17,319 nt of DNA from JBFISM01 sp041608535 (lineage in GTDB: Bacteria; Actinomycetota; Acidimicrobiia; Spongiisociales; UBA5794), in contig JBFISM010000075.1 in assembly GCA_041608535.1 (NCBI GenBank), forward strand, positions 1 through 17,319. The letters are read 5' to 3'. Below are positions 1 through 6,215 of this stretch, in pieces. The position numbers and the translations under genes were made by a program. Position 1 is the stretch's first letter. The number at the start of each line of letters is the position of its first letter. The notes beneath the pieces are model-generated. The model did not search any database, was not told the origin of the DNA, and saw nothing but the letters and a program-made list of their open reading frames with translations.

Positions 1-125
1 AGCCGCACCGTCCCGAGCAGGGCCGGCTCGTCTTCGAGCAACTGCTTCGTCTACTGGAGACCGCTACCGAGCCGACGTTCGTCGAGCTGCCCTACCGCTG
101 GCGTCGCTGGAAGAAGTGGCTGTGA
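1..125 (+). CDS. C-terminal end of an unrecognised protein (partial)
   Basis: The frame is open from the window edge and gives 40 residues before a TGA at 123-125. The tail is rich in Leu, Glu, Trp and basic residues and ends in RWRRWKKWL, a cationic aromatic terminus. The stop overlaps the GTG start of the next gene by 4 nt (GTGA, 122-125), the usual sign of translational coupling, which supports this being a real gene end. Too little is present to name a family. Confidence 0.6.
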   Translation, partial: PHRPEQGRLVFEQLLRLLETATEPTFVELPYRWRRWKKWL

Positions 126-406
126 GCACCCACGAGCGGTTGATCCCGGCGACCGAATCCGTCGAGCAGTCGATCCACGCCGCCCTCGACGCCTGCGACG
201 CCTACCGAGACCTGGTCGAATCCGAGCTGGCCACGCTGACCGCGGCAGCGGAGCCCAACGAGATGCTCGTCAAACGGCTGCGCCAATTCCTCGCCAGAAT
301 CGAATCGATCACCACCCAGCTCGAAGACGGCGTCCTCGACGACCTCAACTTCCTCACCGACCGCCTCTTCGCCGTCAAGCGCACCGAAGAAGGGAAGTTC
401 GTGTGA
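122..406 (+). CDS. Small hypothetical helical protein, 94 aa
   Basis: This is a 94-residue protein that I do not recognise. It is acidic and mostly helical in composition, with heptad-like Leu/Ile spacing through residues of the type LVKRLRQFLARIESITTQLE, so a coiled coil or helical bundle is likely. No signal peptide or membrane segment is visible. I chose the GTG at 122 because it overlaps the upstream stop as GTGA and has GGAAG at 109-113, 8 nt upstream. A GTG at 116 is also in frame but too close to that RBS. It is probably co-translated with the preceding gene. A 10-bp hairpin begins 5 nt after the stop. Confidence 0.65.
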   Translation: MSTHERLIPATESVEQSIHAALDACDAYRDLVESELATLTAAAEPNEMLVKRLRQFLARIESITTQLEDGVLDDLNFLTDRLFAVKRTEEGKFV

Positions 407-410
407 ACTC

Positions 411-434
411 TCGCTCGAAGCAGGCTTCGAGCGA
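411..434. terminator. Hairpin after the small gene, possible terminator
   Basis: Perfect 10-bp inverted repeat: TCGCTCGAAG (411-420), loop CAGG, CTTCGAGCGA (425-434). It starts 5 nt after the stop of the 122-406 gene. No T-run follows on either strand, so it would be a weak or non-canonical intrinsic terminator or an RNA end-protecting stem. It lies between two genes whose 3' ends face each other. Confidence 0.55.
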
Positions 435-465
435 ACTCTCACTCGGCTGCGCCTCGCTCCAAGTG

Positions 466-483
466 TGCGGACCTGGGTCCGCA
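466..483. repeat. Inverted repeat TGCGGACC-TG-GGTCCGCA
   Basis: Perfect 8-bp arms separated by 2 bp, the second of at least three inverted repeats in the 407-582 gap. The 2-bp spacer is too short for a comfortable RNA loop unless inner pairs open, so a DNA-binding site is as possible as a terminator stem. Confidence 0.45.
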
Positions 484-493
484 TCGATTGCTG

Positions 494-526
494 TCGGGGT
501 TCACCGCACAGGTCGCCGAACCCCGA
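494..526. repeat. Inverted repeat TCGGGGTTC / GAACCCCGA, possible terminator of the minus-strand operon
   Basis: Nine-bp perfect arms at 494-502 and 518-526 with a 15-nt loop. It lies 57 bp beyond the stop of the minus-strand LVIVD gene and could end that transcript. A shorter pair, GGGGAC (532-537) and GTCCCC (551-556), sits between it and the gene. There are no clear T-tracts. Apart from these inverted repeats, nothing gene-like was seen between 407 and 582. Confidence 0.45.
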
Positions 527-582
527 GGCGAGGGGACTTCGCGGAGCACCGTCCCCCTCCCGCACCCCCTGCAGCCGCGGAA

Positions 583-1752
583 TCACGCGCCACTGGTTGC
601 CTCGGTCATTCGGGTGGTGAGGGCGTCGTCCGGCTTCAGGATGTAGAGGCCGCCGGTTACTCGGTCGGTGGTGAAGATGGTGTGGTCGGTGTCGACGTAG
701 AGGTCGTTGATCTGGATGGCTTGCTGGCCCGGGGGGCATTCGGGGATCCAGTGGGCGATCTCGACGGGAGTGGCCGGGTTGGCGAGGTCGTAGACCCGCA
801 AGCCGGCGTTGAAATACGAGACGAACACGATCTCCTGGCTCTGATACGACCCCGGCAGGTTCTCGTGGAGACAGTGCGCCCCGAAGCGCAGGCCCCGGTC
901 GCAGAAGTCGCCCTCCGGCACCGGGCAGATGGCCACCACCTCCGGCCGGCGCTCGTCGGAGACGTCGACGATGCGCACCATGTGGGGATCGTCGTCACAG
1001 CCGTCGCTGATCGCCTCGTCGGTGACGACGACCAGGTCCCGGTCCGGGAGCGGGAGACAAGTATGGGTGTGCCCGCCGACTTCCCAGTTGAGATGGGAAA
1101 CGGTCTTCGGCGCCGAGAGATCACTGATGTCGAGAATCACCATGCCCGAGTCCCAGAAGCCGAGATAGGCGCGATCGCCGTCGACCAGTGCGTGATGGAC
1201 GGAACGAGACTCCGACTCTGGCCAGTCCGGCTCCTCATCGAGCGCCATCCCCGGCCACCACCAGCAACCCACTTCCACCGGATGCTCCGGGTCGTCGAGA
1301 TCGATGATGTGCCAGATCCGCTCCCGGAAGCCGGTCGGTGTCGCCGACACGTAGGCATAGCGGCCGCCCGGGTAGTAGATGCGATGCACGCCTTTCCCCG
1401 TCGAGTCCCAGAACCCGATCTCTCGAGGGGCGAACGGATCGCTCGTCTCGTGGACGGCCATGCCCACTCGCTCCGGTGGTCCACCCCGGAACGCCTCGTG
1501 GTTCACCAGCAGCAGTCCGTCGGCCCACACCGCCTTGTGGTTGTGCCCACCCTCCGGGGCGTCGGTCTGCGAGACGAGCTGTGGCGACGTGAGATCGGAG
1601 ATGTCGAGGATCGAGGTGCCCTTGCGGGAGGGACCGAAGTGGGCGACGTAGAGCGCATCGCCGTTGCGGGAGATCTGCATCCCGTCGCCGTTGCCACCGA
1701 GATCGGAGCGACCGATCTGCACGAATCCGTCGATGTCGGCTGCGTGCGGCAT
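583..1752 (-). CDS. LVIVD-repeat beta-propeller protein
   Basis: A 389-residue protein built from LVIVD-type repeats. The pattern (I/V)xDxSDxxxPxxV recurs at about residues 46-60, 98-112, 147-161, 204-219, 259-273 and 318-332 (for example ILDISDLSAPKTV and IVDVSDERRPEVV), which implies a six-bladed propeller. Histidines recur between blades: GGHNHK (69-73), HH (186-187), GGHTHT (227-231) and GAHCLHE (291-297). No signal peptide is seen, so it is probably cytoplasmic. The ATG at 1752 lies 2 nt after the stop of the upstream CMD-family gene, so the two form an operon. The recurrent His suggest a metal site, by analogy with selenium-binding-protein-like propellers; that is inference. The substrate is unknown. 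Confidence 0.85.
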   Translation of the reverse strand: MPHAADIDGFVQIGRSDLGGNGDGMQISRNGDALYVAHFGPSRKGTSILDISDLTSPQLVSQTDAPEGGHNHKAVWADGLLLVNHEAFRGGPPERVGMAVHETSDPFAPREIGFWDSTGKGVHRIYYPGGRYAYVSATPTGFRERIWHIIDLDDPEHPVEVGCWWWPGMALDEEPDWPESESRSVHHALVDGDRAYLGFWDSGMVILDISDLSAPKTVSHLNWEVGGHTHTCLPLPDRDLVVVTDEAISDGCDDDPHMVRIVDVSDERRPEVVAICPVPEGDFCDRGLRFGAHCLHENLPGSYQSQEIVFVSYFNAGLRVYDLANPATPVEIAHWIPECPPGQQAIQINDLYVDTDHTIFTTDRVTGGLYILKPDDALTTRMTEATSGA

Positions 1753-1754
1753 GG

Positions 1755-2345
1755 TCAGTCGCTCGTCGGGCTGGCGACGGCCACCACCGCCGCTGCACCC
1801 CGGCGGTCGATCTCGGCCTGGAGCTGCCCTTGTGATGACCCGAGGGTGCGCAACCAGCGCTGTCCCCCGAAGGTGAACCCGATCCAGTAGCCCAGCTCCA
1901 CCAGCTCCGGCTCCGTGAACTCGGCGTGCAGCTCCTTCCACATGGTCTCGTCGGCCTGGTTCGGATCCCACATGATGGCGTCGGCGTACTGCATCGCCAG
2001 CTTCTCCCGATCCGAGTACCTGTCGGAGGTGCGGTAATTGAACAGCTCCGACTTCTCCGCCTCGCTGGCACTGATCCCCCGGGCGATCCCCTGGTTGGCG
2101 CAGTAGCCACACTCCCCCGATATCGCGATGTACGCCCGCAGCAGCTCCTTCAGATCGAAATCGAGCACGCCTTCGTGATAGATCCATTCGCGTGTCTTCG
2201 TGAACGACCGCATCACACCGGGCACATGGGCCCGGATCGCCTGGAATTCGGGCCCCGGTTTGCCGTTCTCCATGGCCGTCTCGAGAAACCGACGGCAGTC
2301 CTCCTCTGCGATGTCCTCGGGAAGACGGAAGCTGATGTTCGCCAC
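1755..2345 (-). CDS. Carboxymuconolactone decarboxylase / AhpD-like family protein
   Basis: A 196-residue all-helical protein with the CMD/AhpD signature ECGYCANQG (Glu78, Cys79, Cys82) after an IAISGE helix. A family-typical C-terminal half follows (KLAMQYADAIMWDP, then ELVELGYWIGFTFG). AhpD-like proteins use the CxxC pair in thiol or peroxide redox chemistry, while other CMD members act on lactones. The His normally four residues after the second Cys is Gly86 here, so the AhpD proton relay is incomplete. I chose the GTG at 2345 because CGAGG lies 6 nt upstream. A longer open frame to 2504 would run through the divergent promoter and into lacI. First gene of the two-gene minus-strand operon, probably under the LacI-type repressor encoded divergently. 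Confidence 0.85.
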   Translation of the reverse strand: MANISFRLPEDIAEEDCRRFLETAMENGKPGPEFQAIRAHVPGVMRSFTKTREWIYHEGVLDFDLKELLRAYIAISGECGYCANQGIARGISASEAEKSELFNYRTSDRYSDREKLAMQYADAIMWDPNQADETMWKELHAEFTEPELVELGYWIGFTFGGQRWLRTLGSSQGQLQAEIDRRGAAAVVAVASPTSD

Positions 2346-2369
2346 TGGCAGCCTCGTTTCGTGCTCGAC

Positions 2370-2383
2370 TGCAAACGATTGTA
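2370..2383. promoter_or_regulatory. LacI-family operator, copy 1
   Basis: TGCAAACGATTGTA, an imperfect palindrome with a central CG. It matches the general LacI/GalR half-site layout TGNAANCG-NTTNCA except for T instead of C near the end. It sits between the divergent CMD and lacI starts, and an identical 14-mer lies at 6134-6147. It overlaps the candidate -10 of the minus-strand CMD promoter and the candidate -35 of the lacI promoter, so binding could repress both. The probable ligand is the LacI-family protein encoded 33 bp away. Confidence 0.75.
2378..2383 (-). promoter_or_regulatory. Candidate -10 box of the CMD-LVIVD operon
   Basis: On the minus strand these bases read TACAAT, one mismatch from TATAAT. 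Transcription would start near 2371, leaving a leader of about 25 nt that carries the CGAGG ribosome binding site of the CMD gene. The -35 position (GGTTAG, about 2401-2406) is a poor match. The box lies inside the LacI operator. Confidence 0.45.
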
Positions 2384-2407
2384 CCGCCAGGTGGGTGGAC
2401 CTAACCT
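2379..2407 (+). promoter_or_regulatory. Candidate lacI promoter, probably leaderless
   Basis: TTGTAC (2379-2384) and TAACCT (2402-2407) are separated by exactly 17 bp. A start 7-9 nt downstream of the -10 would coincide with the lacI ATG at 2416, and no Shine-Dalgarno sequence precedes that ATG. This fits a leaderless mRNA, common in actinomycetes. The -35 overlaps the operator, suggesting autoregulation. Confidence 0.5.
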
Positions 2408-2415
2408 TGCCGGTC

Positions 2416-3438
2416 ATGAAGCGCTCCCCCGCCACTCTGCGGGATGTGGCCGAGGCGGCCGGTGTGCACACGTCAACGGTGAGCCGGGCGCTCAATCCTG
2501 CCACCCGCGGCGTGGTGAATCAGGAGACGGCGGAACGGGTGGTCGCCGCCGCCAAGAGGCTCGGGTACGAGCCGCATCCGCTAGCCAGAGGTCTGCGTAC
2601 CAACCGCACCATGACCGTGGGCATGGTGATCCCCGACGTCGAGAACCCGCTGTTCGGGCCGATCATCGCCGGGGTGGAGGCCGAGCTGGGCGAGGCCGAC
2701 TACTCGCTACTCATCGTCAACACTCAGCCGGAGGCCGAGGAAGAAGCGGCCGTCGTCGAGACGCTGCTACGCCGGCGTGTGGACGGGCTCATCCTGGCGA
2801 CCGCGGCTGCAGACGACGAGGTGACCCGAGAGCTGGCCGATCGCGGGGTCGCCGCCGTGATGGTGAACCGCCACGACAATGCCGGTACGTTTCCCGCCAT
2901 CGTCGGTGACGACGCCAAGGGGATCGCGCTCGCCGTTGAGCATCTCGTGGACATGGGACACCGCCATCTCGCCCATGTCGCCGGTCCCTCGCATCTCTCC
3001 ACCGGTGCCGCCCGGGCCGCCACATTTGCCGAGCGCACCCGGGCGCTCACCGGCGACGAGGCACCCGTCGCCGAAGCCGAGTGGTTCGGGACCGAACCGG
3101 GAACCACAGCCTCCCGCAGGCTGCTCACCGAGCACCCGGAGACCACGGCGATCATCGCCGGCAACGACCTGCTGGCGCTGGGGTGCTACCGGACGGCCCG
3201 CACCATGGGTCTCGAGGTCGGCGCCGATCTGTCCGTCACCGGGTACAACGACATGCCGCTGGCCGACCTCATGCAACCGCCGCTCACTTCGGTGCGGGTG
3301 CCGTATCGAATGATGGGCCGGGCTGCCGCTCGGGTGCTGCTCGATTGGATGAGCGGCTCCGAGCCACCGGAGAACACACCCACGTACCTGGAGCCGGTGC
3401 TCGAGGTACGCGGGTCCACCAGTCCCCCACCGTCCTGA
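2416..3438 (+). CDS. LacI-family transcriptional regulator
   Basis: A 340-residue repressor of normal family length. The N-terminal LacI helix-turn-helix is clear (TLRDVAEAAGVHTSTVSRAL, residues 7-26), followed by the hinge helix (PHPLARGLRT, 53-62) and a periplasmic-binding-protein-like effector domain from about residue 66 (MVIPDVENPLFGPIIAGVE) to about 330 (TSVRVPYRMMGRAAARVLL). The hinge Leu-Ala-Arg signature is that of family members that bend CG-centred palindromes, which agrees with the operator just upstream. The ATG at 2416 is preferred because the HTH begins at once and the preceding 70 bp look like promoter. It heads a plus-strand operon with an MFS transporter and an OsmC-like gene, and probably controls the divergent operon as well. 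Effector unknown. Confidence 0.93.
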   Translation: MKRSPATLRDVAEAAGVHTSTVSRALNPATRGVVNQETAERVVAAAKRLGYEPHPLARGLRTNRTMTVGMVIPDVENPLFGPIIAGVEAELGEADYSLLIVNTQPEAEEEAAVVETLLRRRVDGLILATAAADDEVTRELADRGVAAVMVNRHDNAGTFPAIVGDDAKGIALAVEHLVDMGHRHLAHVAGPSHLSTGAARAATFAERTRALTGDEAPVAEAEWFGTEPGTTASRRLLTEHPETTAIIAGNDLLALGCYRTARTMGLEVGADLSVTGYNDMPLADLMQPPLTSVRVPYRMMGRAAARVLLDWMSGSEPPENTPTYLEPVLEVRGSTSPPPS

Positions 3439-3445
3439 CACCAGG

Positions 3446-4666
3446 GTGACCGCCGCACCGGCTCGTCGCAGCAGCGTCGTCGTCGCCGCATCGCTGTTCG
3501 TCATCACCGTGGCCGTCTTCTTCCGCGTGCCGCTGCTGCCCGACATCGGCCGCGATCTCGGGCTCAACGCCGCCGGGCTGGGTGCGCTCGGTTCGGCCTT
3601 CGCTCTGGGGCGGTTGCTCATGGATCTTCCCGCCGGCACGCTCGTCGATCGGGTACCGGCCAAGGCGCTGCTGCTGGCGGCGGCGGTCGCGGTGGCGGTG
3701 GGCAGCGCGCTGATCGCCGCCACCCCGACCCAACCCGGCGCCTTTGCCGGGTTCTTCATCGTGGGGCTGGGATCCACCGTGGCCCTGACCACGGCGCAAG
3801 CGCACTTCGCCCTGGCGCCCCGGCAGCGGCGTGGAGTGGCGCTGAGCCTGTTTGCAGCCGCGTTGCTGGTCGGTCAGACCATCGGACCTGCCGTGTCCGG
3901 GCTCATCGCTCCAGCGGTGGGATGGCGGGGTGCGATGGTGACGGCGGCGGCGATCGTCACGATCCTGTCCATCCCGCTGCTCCGGATCCGCAGCCCCGCC
4001 GAGCGACGCCAGTCGCAGCCAGCCGGTGCGGCCGCACCCGTCCCGCGCCTGGTGCTGGCAACTCTCTACAGCCTGCCCGCCGCGCAGTTCGCCATCGGGG
4101 CGGCAGTGCTGCAAACGCTGATTCCGATCGTGGGCGACGCCGAGCTGGGCTTTGGGGCCGACACCATCGGGCTGGCGCTCGGTCTCGGCGGGATCTCCCG
4201 GATGGTGGCCGCATTGACCAGCGGCCGAGTATCCGACCGCTACGGACGCCGCTGGGCGCTGGGGCCGGGTCTGCTCGTCCAGTTCGCCGGCGTGGTCGTC
4301 TTTGCGGTGTGGGCCGGCACCGCCGCCTGGCTGGTGACGATCGTGCTGCTGACGCTCGGGTCGATATCGGTCAACGTCGGCACCACGATTCTGGCGGATC
4401 TCTCCGAGAGCGGCGGGCTCGGCCCCCGGCTCGGTGCGTTTCGCTTCACCGGCGACCTGGGATTCATCGCGGCACCGCTGCTCGCCGGCGTGCTGTACGA
4501 CGGCTTCGGGCGGACCACGGCCATGCTCCCGTTCGTGATCCTGGCCGGGCTGGTGCTGGCAGCGGCGCTGTTCGCCGTGCCCGAGACCAGAGTGACGAGC
4601 GACGATGCCACCGAGCCACGCTTGCCGGGCGATGCGACCGCTCCTACGCTCGATCCACCGCCATAG
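3446..4666 (+). CDS. MFS transporter
   Basis: A 406-residue hydrophobic protein with the pattern of a 12-TM major facilitator. Helix 1 is at about 11-30 and the family motif A follows helix 2 (GTLVDRVPAK, 64-73). A second such loop, GRVSDRYGRR, begins the C-terminal half. A charged, Pro-rich cytoplasmic tail ends the protein. The GTG start is 7 nt after the lacI stop with no well-spaced RBS, so translation is likely coupled to lacI. No other start precedes helix 1. Its place in a LacI-controlled operon suggests import of the regulator's ligand or of a related compound. Import rather than export is inferred from this context only. Confidence 0.9.
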   Translation: MTAAPARRSSVVVAASLFVITVAVFFRVPLLPDIGRDLGLNAAGLGALGSAFALGRLLMDLPAGTLVDRVPAKALLLAAAVAVAVGSALIAATPTQPGAFAGFFIVGLGSTVALTTAQAHFALAPRQRRGVALSLFAAALLVGQTIGPAVSGLIAPAVGWRGAMVTAAAIVTILSIPLLRIRSPAERRQSQPAGAAAPVPRLVLATLYSLPAAQFAIGAAVLQTLIPIVGDAELGFGADTIGLALGLGGISRMVAALTSGRVSDRYGRRWALGPGLLVQFAGVVVFAVWAGTAAWLVTIVLLTLGSISVNVGTTILADLSESGGLGPRLGAFRFTGDLGFIAAPLLAGVLYDGFGRTTAMLPFVILAGLVLAAALFAVPETRVTSDDATEPRLPGDATAPTLDPPP

Positions 4667-4674
4667 GAGGGTTG

Positions 4675-5175
4675 ATGGCCACGGAAGTTGTCAGCGCATT
4701 CGACGTGAGCGAGCCGATCGTGCGCCGCAAGCAGCTCGAAGCGGTCAACTATGGCGGGATGTACACGGAGTTCGACTTCGGCGAGTACGGCACATTCGCC
4801 ACCGACGAACCCATCGCCCACGGGGGGAGCGGAGAGGGCCCGTCACCGCTGCAAACCGTGCTCGGGGCGCTGTGCGGCTGTGAGTCGGTCACCTTCAACC
4901 GCACGGCGGCCGAGATGGGCTTCGAGTACGAAGGCATCCACTTCACCGCGCAATTCACCATCGACATCCGTGGCCGGCTGGGGGTGCGCGGGGTGCGCCA
5001 GCATTTCCAGACCATTCGGGTGGAGGCCACCGTCACCACGAGCGAGAGCGAGGAGCGTCTTGCCGAGATCGTGGAAGAGACCGAAGCGCGCTGTCCCGTG
5101 TTCAATCTGATCAACGACGCCGGGGTGAACCTCGAGGTGCGCTGGGTGCGCAAGCCGCCGGAGGAGACGAGCTAG
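4675..5175 (+). CDS. OsmC-family protein
   Basis: A 166-residue protein with the OsmC fold signature. A beta-rich N-terminus leads to GPSPLQTVLGALCGCESV (Cys67, Cys69), and the second conserved Cys lies in ARCPVFNLI (Cys140). OsmC/Ohr proteins use such a cysteine pair to reduce organic hydroperoxides. This one looks closer to the YhfA-like group than to Ohr, so its substrate is open. A strong AGGAGG (4665-4670) precedes the ATG at 4675 and overlaps the stop of the MFS gene. It is the last gene of the lacI-MFS-OsmC operon. Its stop overlaps the stop of the convergent dehydrogenase gene within the shared tetranucleotide CTAG. Confidence 0.88.
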   Translation: MATEVVSAFDVSEPIVRRKQLEAVNYGGMYTEFDFGEYGTFATDEPIAHGGSGEGPSPLQTVLGALCGCESVTFNRTAAEMGFEYEGIHFTAQFTIDIRGRLGVRGVRQHFQTIRVEATVTTSESEERLAEIVEETEARCPVFNLINDAGVNLEVRWVRKPPEETS

Positions 5176-6101
5176 CTCAGCCCGTCGCCGACATCCCGGT
5201 TCTCGGCGATGACTTCTCGTCCGGAGTCTTCGGCGTGCTTCGTGAGCAGTGCGGCGAAGTCGAGGTCGCCAAACCCGCGCCCTATGCCCTCCATGACGAT
5301 CTGATGGACCAGGCTGGACACCGGCATCGGCACGTCGTGCTCTCGTCCGGCGTCGATCCCCAACTCCATGTCCTTGCGAAGCAGCGGCCAGGTGAACGTT
5401 GGTGTGTAGTCCAGATTCACATAGGCCGGGGTCTTGTAACGGGTGAACATCGAACCCATGACGCTGTCGTTGAGGAACTCCAGGTAGTCGTATCGTGACA
5501 CCCCGGCCGCCTCCACGAGCACGCACGTCTCGGCCATGGTCTGCGCCACGATGCCGAGCATGAGGTTGTGGCAGATCTTCACGAGCCGGGCCTCGTCGCC
5601 CTCCCCGACGTAGGTGACCTTGGTACCGAACGTGTCCAGATAGGGCGACACGGTGTCGAACGCCTGCTTCGGACCCGAAGCAACCACGGTGAGCTTGCCC
5701 GAGGCGACGACCTTGGGGTTGCCGCTCACCGGCGAGGCCACCACCGCAGTGCCCACCTCCTCTGCCCGCCGGCTCAGCTCGGCGGACGTGCCCGGGTCGA
5801 TGGTGGTGACGTCGACGAGGATCGACGGCGCCCTCTCACCGGAGAGCACCCCGTCGTCGCCGAAGCACACCTCGAGCACGTCGGCCGGCCCGGCCACCAT
5901 GGTGAACACGATGTCCCGGTCGGCGAGGTCCCGTGGCGTGTCCACGACCGTGGCACCCGCCGCAGCCAGCGGCTCGGCTTTGCTCTTCGTACGGTTGTAG
6001 ACCGCCAGATCGACACCTGCTGCCAGCAACCGCTCGCAGAGACGAAAACCCATCCGTCCCGTACCGATCCATCCAACTCGGTGAGGGTAGGAGCCGGTCA
6101 T
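5172..6101 (-). CDS. NAD(P)-dependent 3-hydroxyisobutyrate dehydrogenase-family oxidoreductase
   Basis: A 309-residue member of the beta-hydroxyacid dehydrogenase family. It shows the N-terminal Rossmann motif GWIGTGRMG (10-18), the substrate-binding segment SPVSGNPKVVASGKLT (123-138) and the catalytic-lysine helix around VKICHNLMLG (Lys175, Asn179). The family oxidises 3-hydroxyacids or reduces semialdehydes (3-hydroxyisobutyrate, tartronate semialdehyde, 6-phosphogluconate-like substrates). The substrate is not readable here. Asp33 or the Asn-Arg pair after the second strand (YNRTKSK) points to NADP(H), as in many such enzymes. I chose the ATG at 6101 because GGAAGGA lies 6 nt upstream. The LacI-type operator copy 2 lies 33 bp before the start, so it is probably in the same regulon as the CMD-LVIVD operon. 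Confidence 0.9.
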   Translation of the reverse strand: MTGSYPHRVGWIGTGRMGFRLCERLLAAGVDLAVYNRTKSKAEPLAAAGATVVDTPRDLADRDIVFTMVAGPADVLEVCFGDDGVLSGERAPSILVDVTTIDPGTSAELSRRAEEVGTAVVASPVSGNPKVVASGKLTVVASGPKQAFDTVSPYLDTFGTKVTYVGEGDEARLVKICHNLMLGIVAQTMAETCVLVEAAGVSRYDYLEFLNDSVMGSMFTRYKTPAYVNLDYTPTFTWPLLRKDMELGIDAGREHDVPMPVSSLVHQIVMEGIGRGFGDLDFAALLTKHAEDSGREVIAENRDVGDGLS

Positions 6102-6133
6102 GGGCCGTCCTTCCAATAGCGTCCGGGGTTGGC

Positions 6134-6147
6134 TGCAAACGATTGTA
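6134..6147. promoter_or_regulatory. LacI-family operator, copy 2
   Basis: TGCAAACGATTGTA, identical over 14 bp to the site at 2370-2383. It lies in the 114-bp gap between the dehydrogenase (minus) and the adenylate cyclase (plus). On the minus strand it contains TACAAT, a candidate -10 for the dehydrogenase, as at copy 1. The flanks of the two copies differ, so this looks like a conserved binding site rather than a duplicated segment. Confidence 0.75.
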
Positions 6148-6202
6148 ACGGCGGCACTCTGCGGCTTTCTCGGATGCGGCGTTGCTCCTCGACTCGGCGG
6201 GC

Positions 6203-6208
6203 TAGGTT
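6203..6208 (+). promoter_or_regulatory. Candidate leaderless promoter of the adenylate cyclase
   Basis: TAGGTT fits the TANNNT -10 pattern and lies 7 nt before the ATG at 6216, which has no Shine-Dalgarno sequence. A TTGCTC at 6182-6187 could be a -35 with a short 15-bp spacer. The spacing resembles that at the lacI start. Confidence 0.35.
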
Positions 6209-6215
6209 TGACCGC

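Noticed and set aside
494..526. tRNA T-arm-like GGTTC text in the 407-582 gap
   Set aside because: No acceptor, D-arm or anticodon stem could be assembled around it. It is a simple inverted repeat.
403..1890. A 495-codon plus-strand open frame
   Set aside because: It is antisense to the LVIVD gene, whose repeats are unambiguous. The frame has no family features and is a by-product of high GC.
583..2187. A fused LVIVD protein with a 145-residue N-terminal extension
   Set aside because: The extension is the CMD gene read in the wrong frame. The CMD gene ends 2 nt before the LVIVD ATG at 1752.
4115..4128. A third LacI-like site, TGCAAACGCTGATT, inside the MFS gene
   Set aside because: Only the left half matches; the right half lacks the palindrome and the site is within coding sequence.
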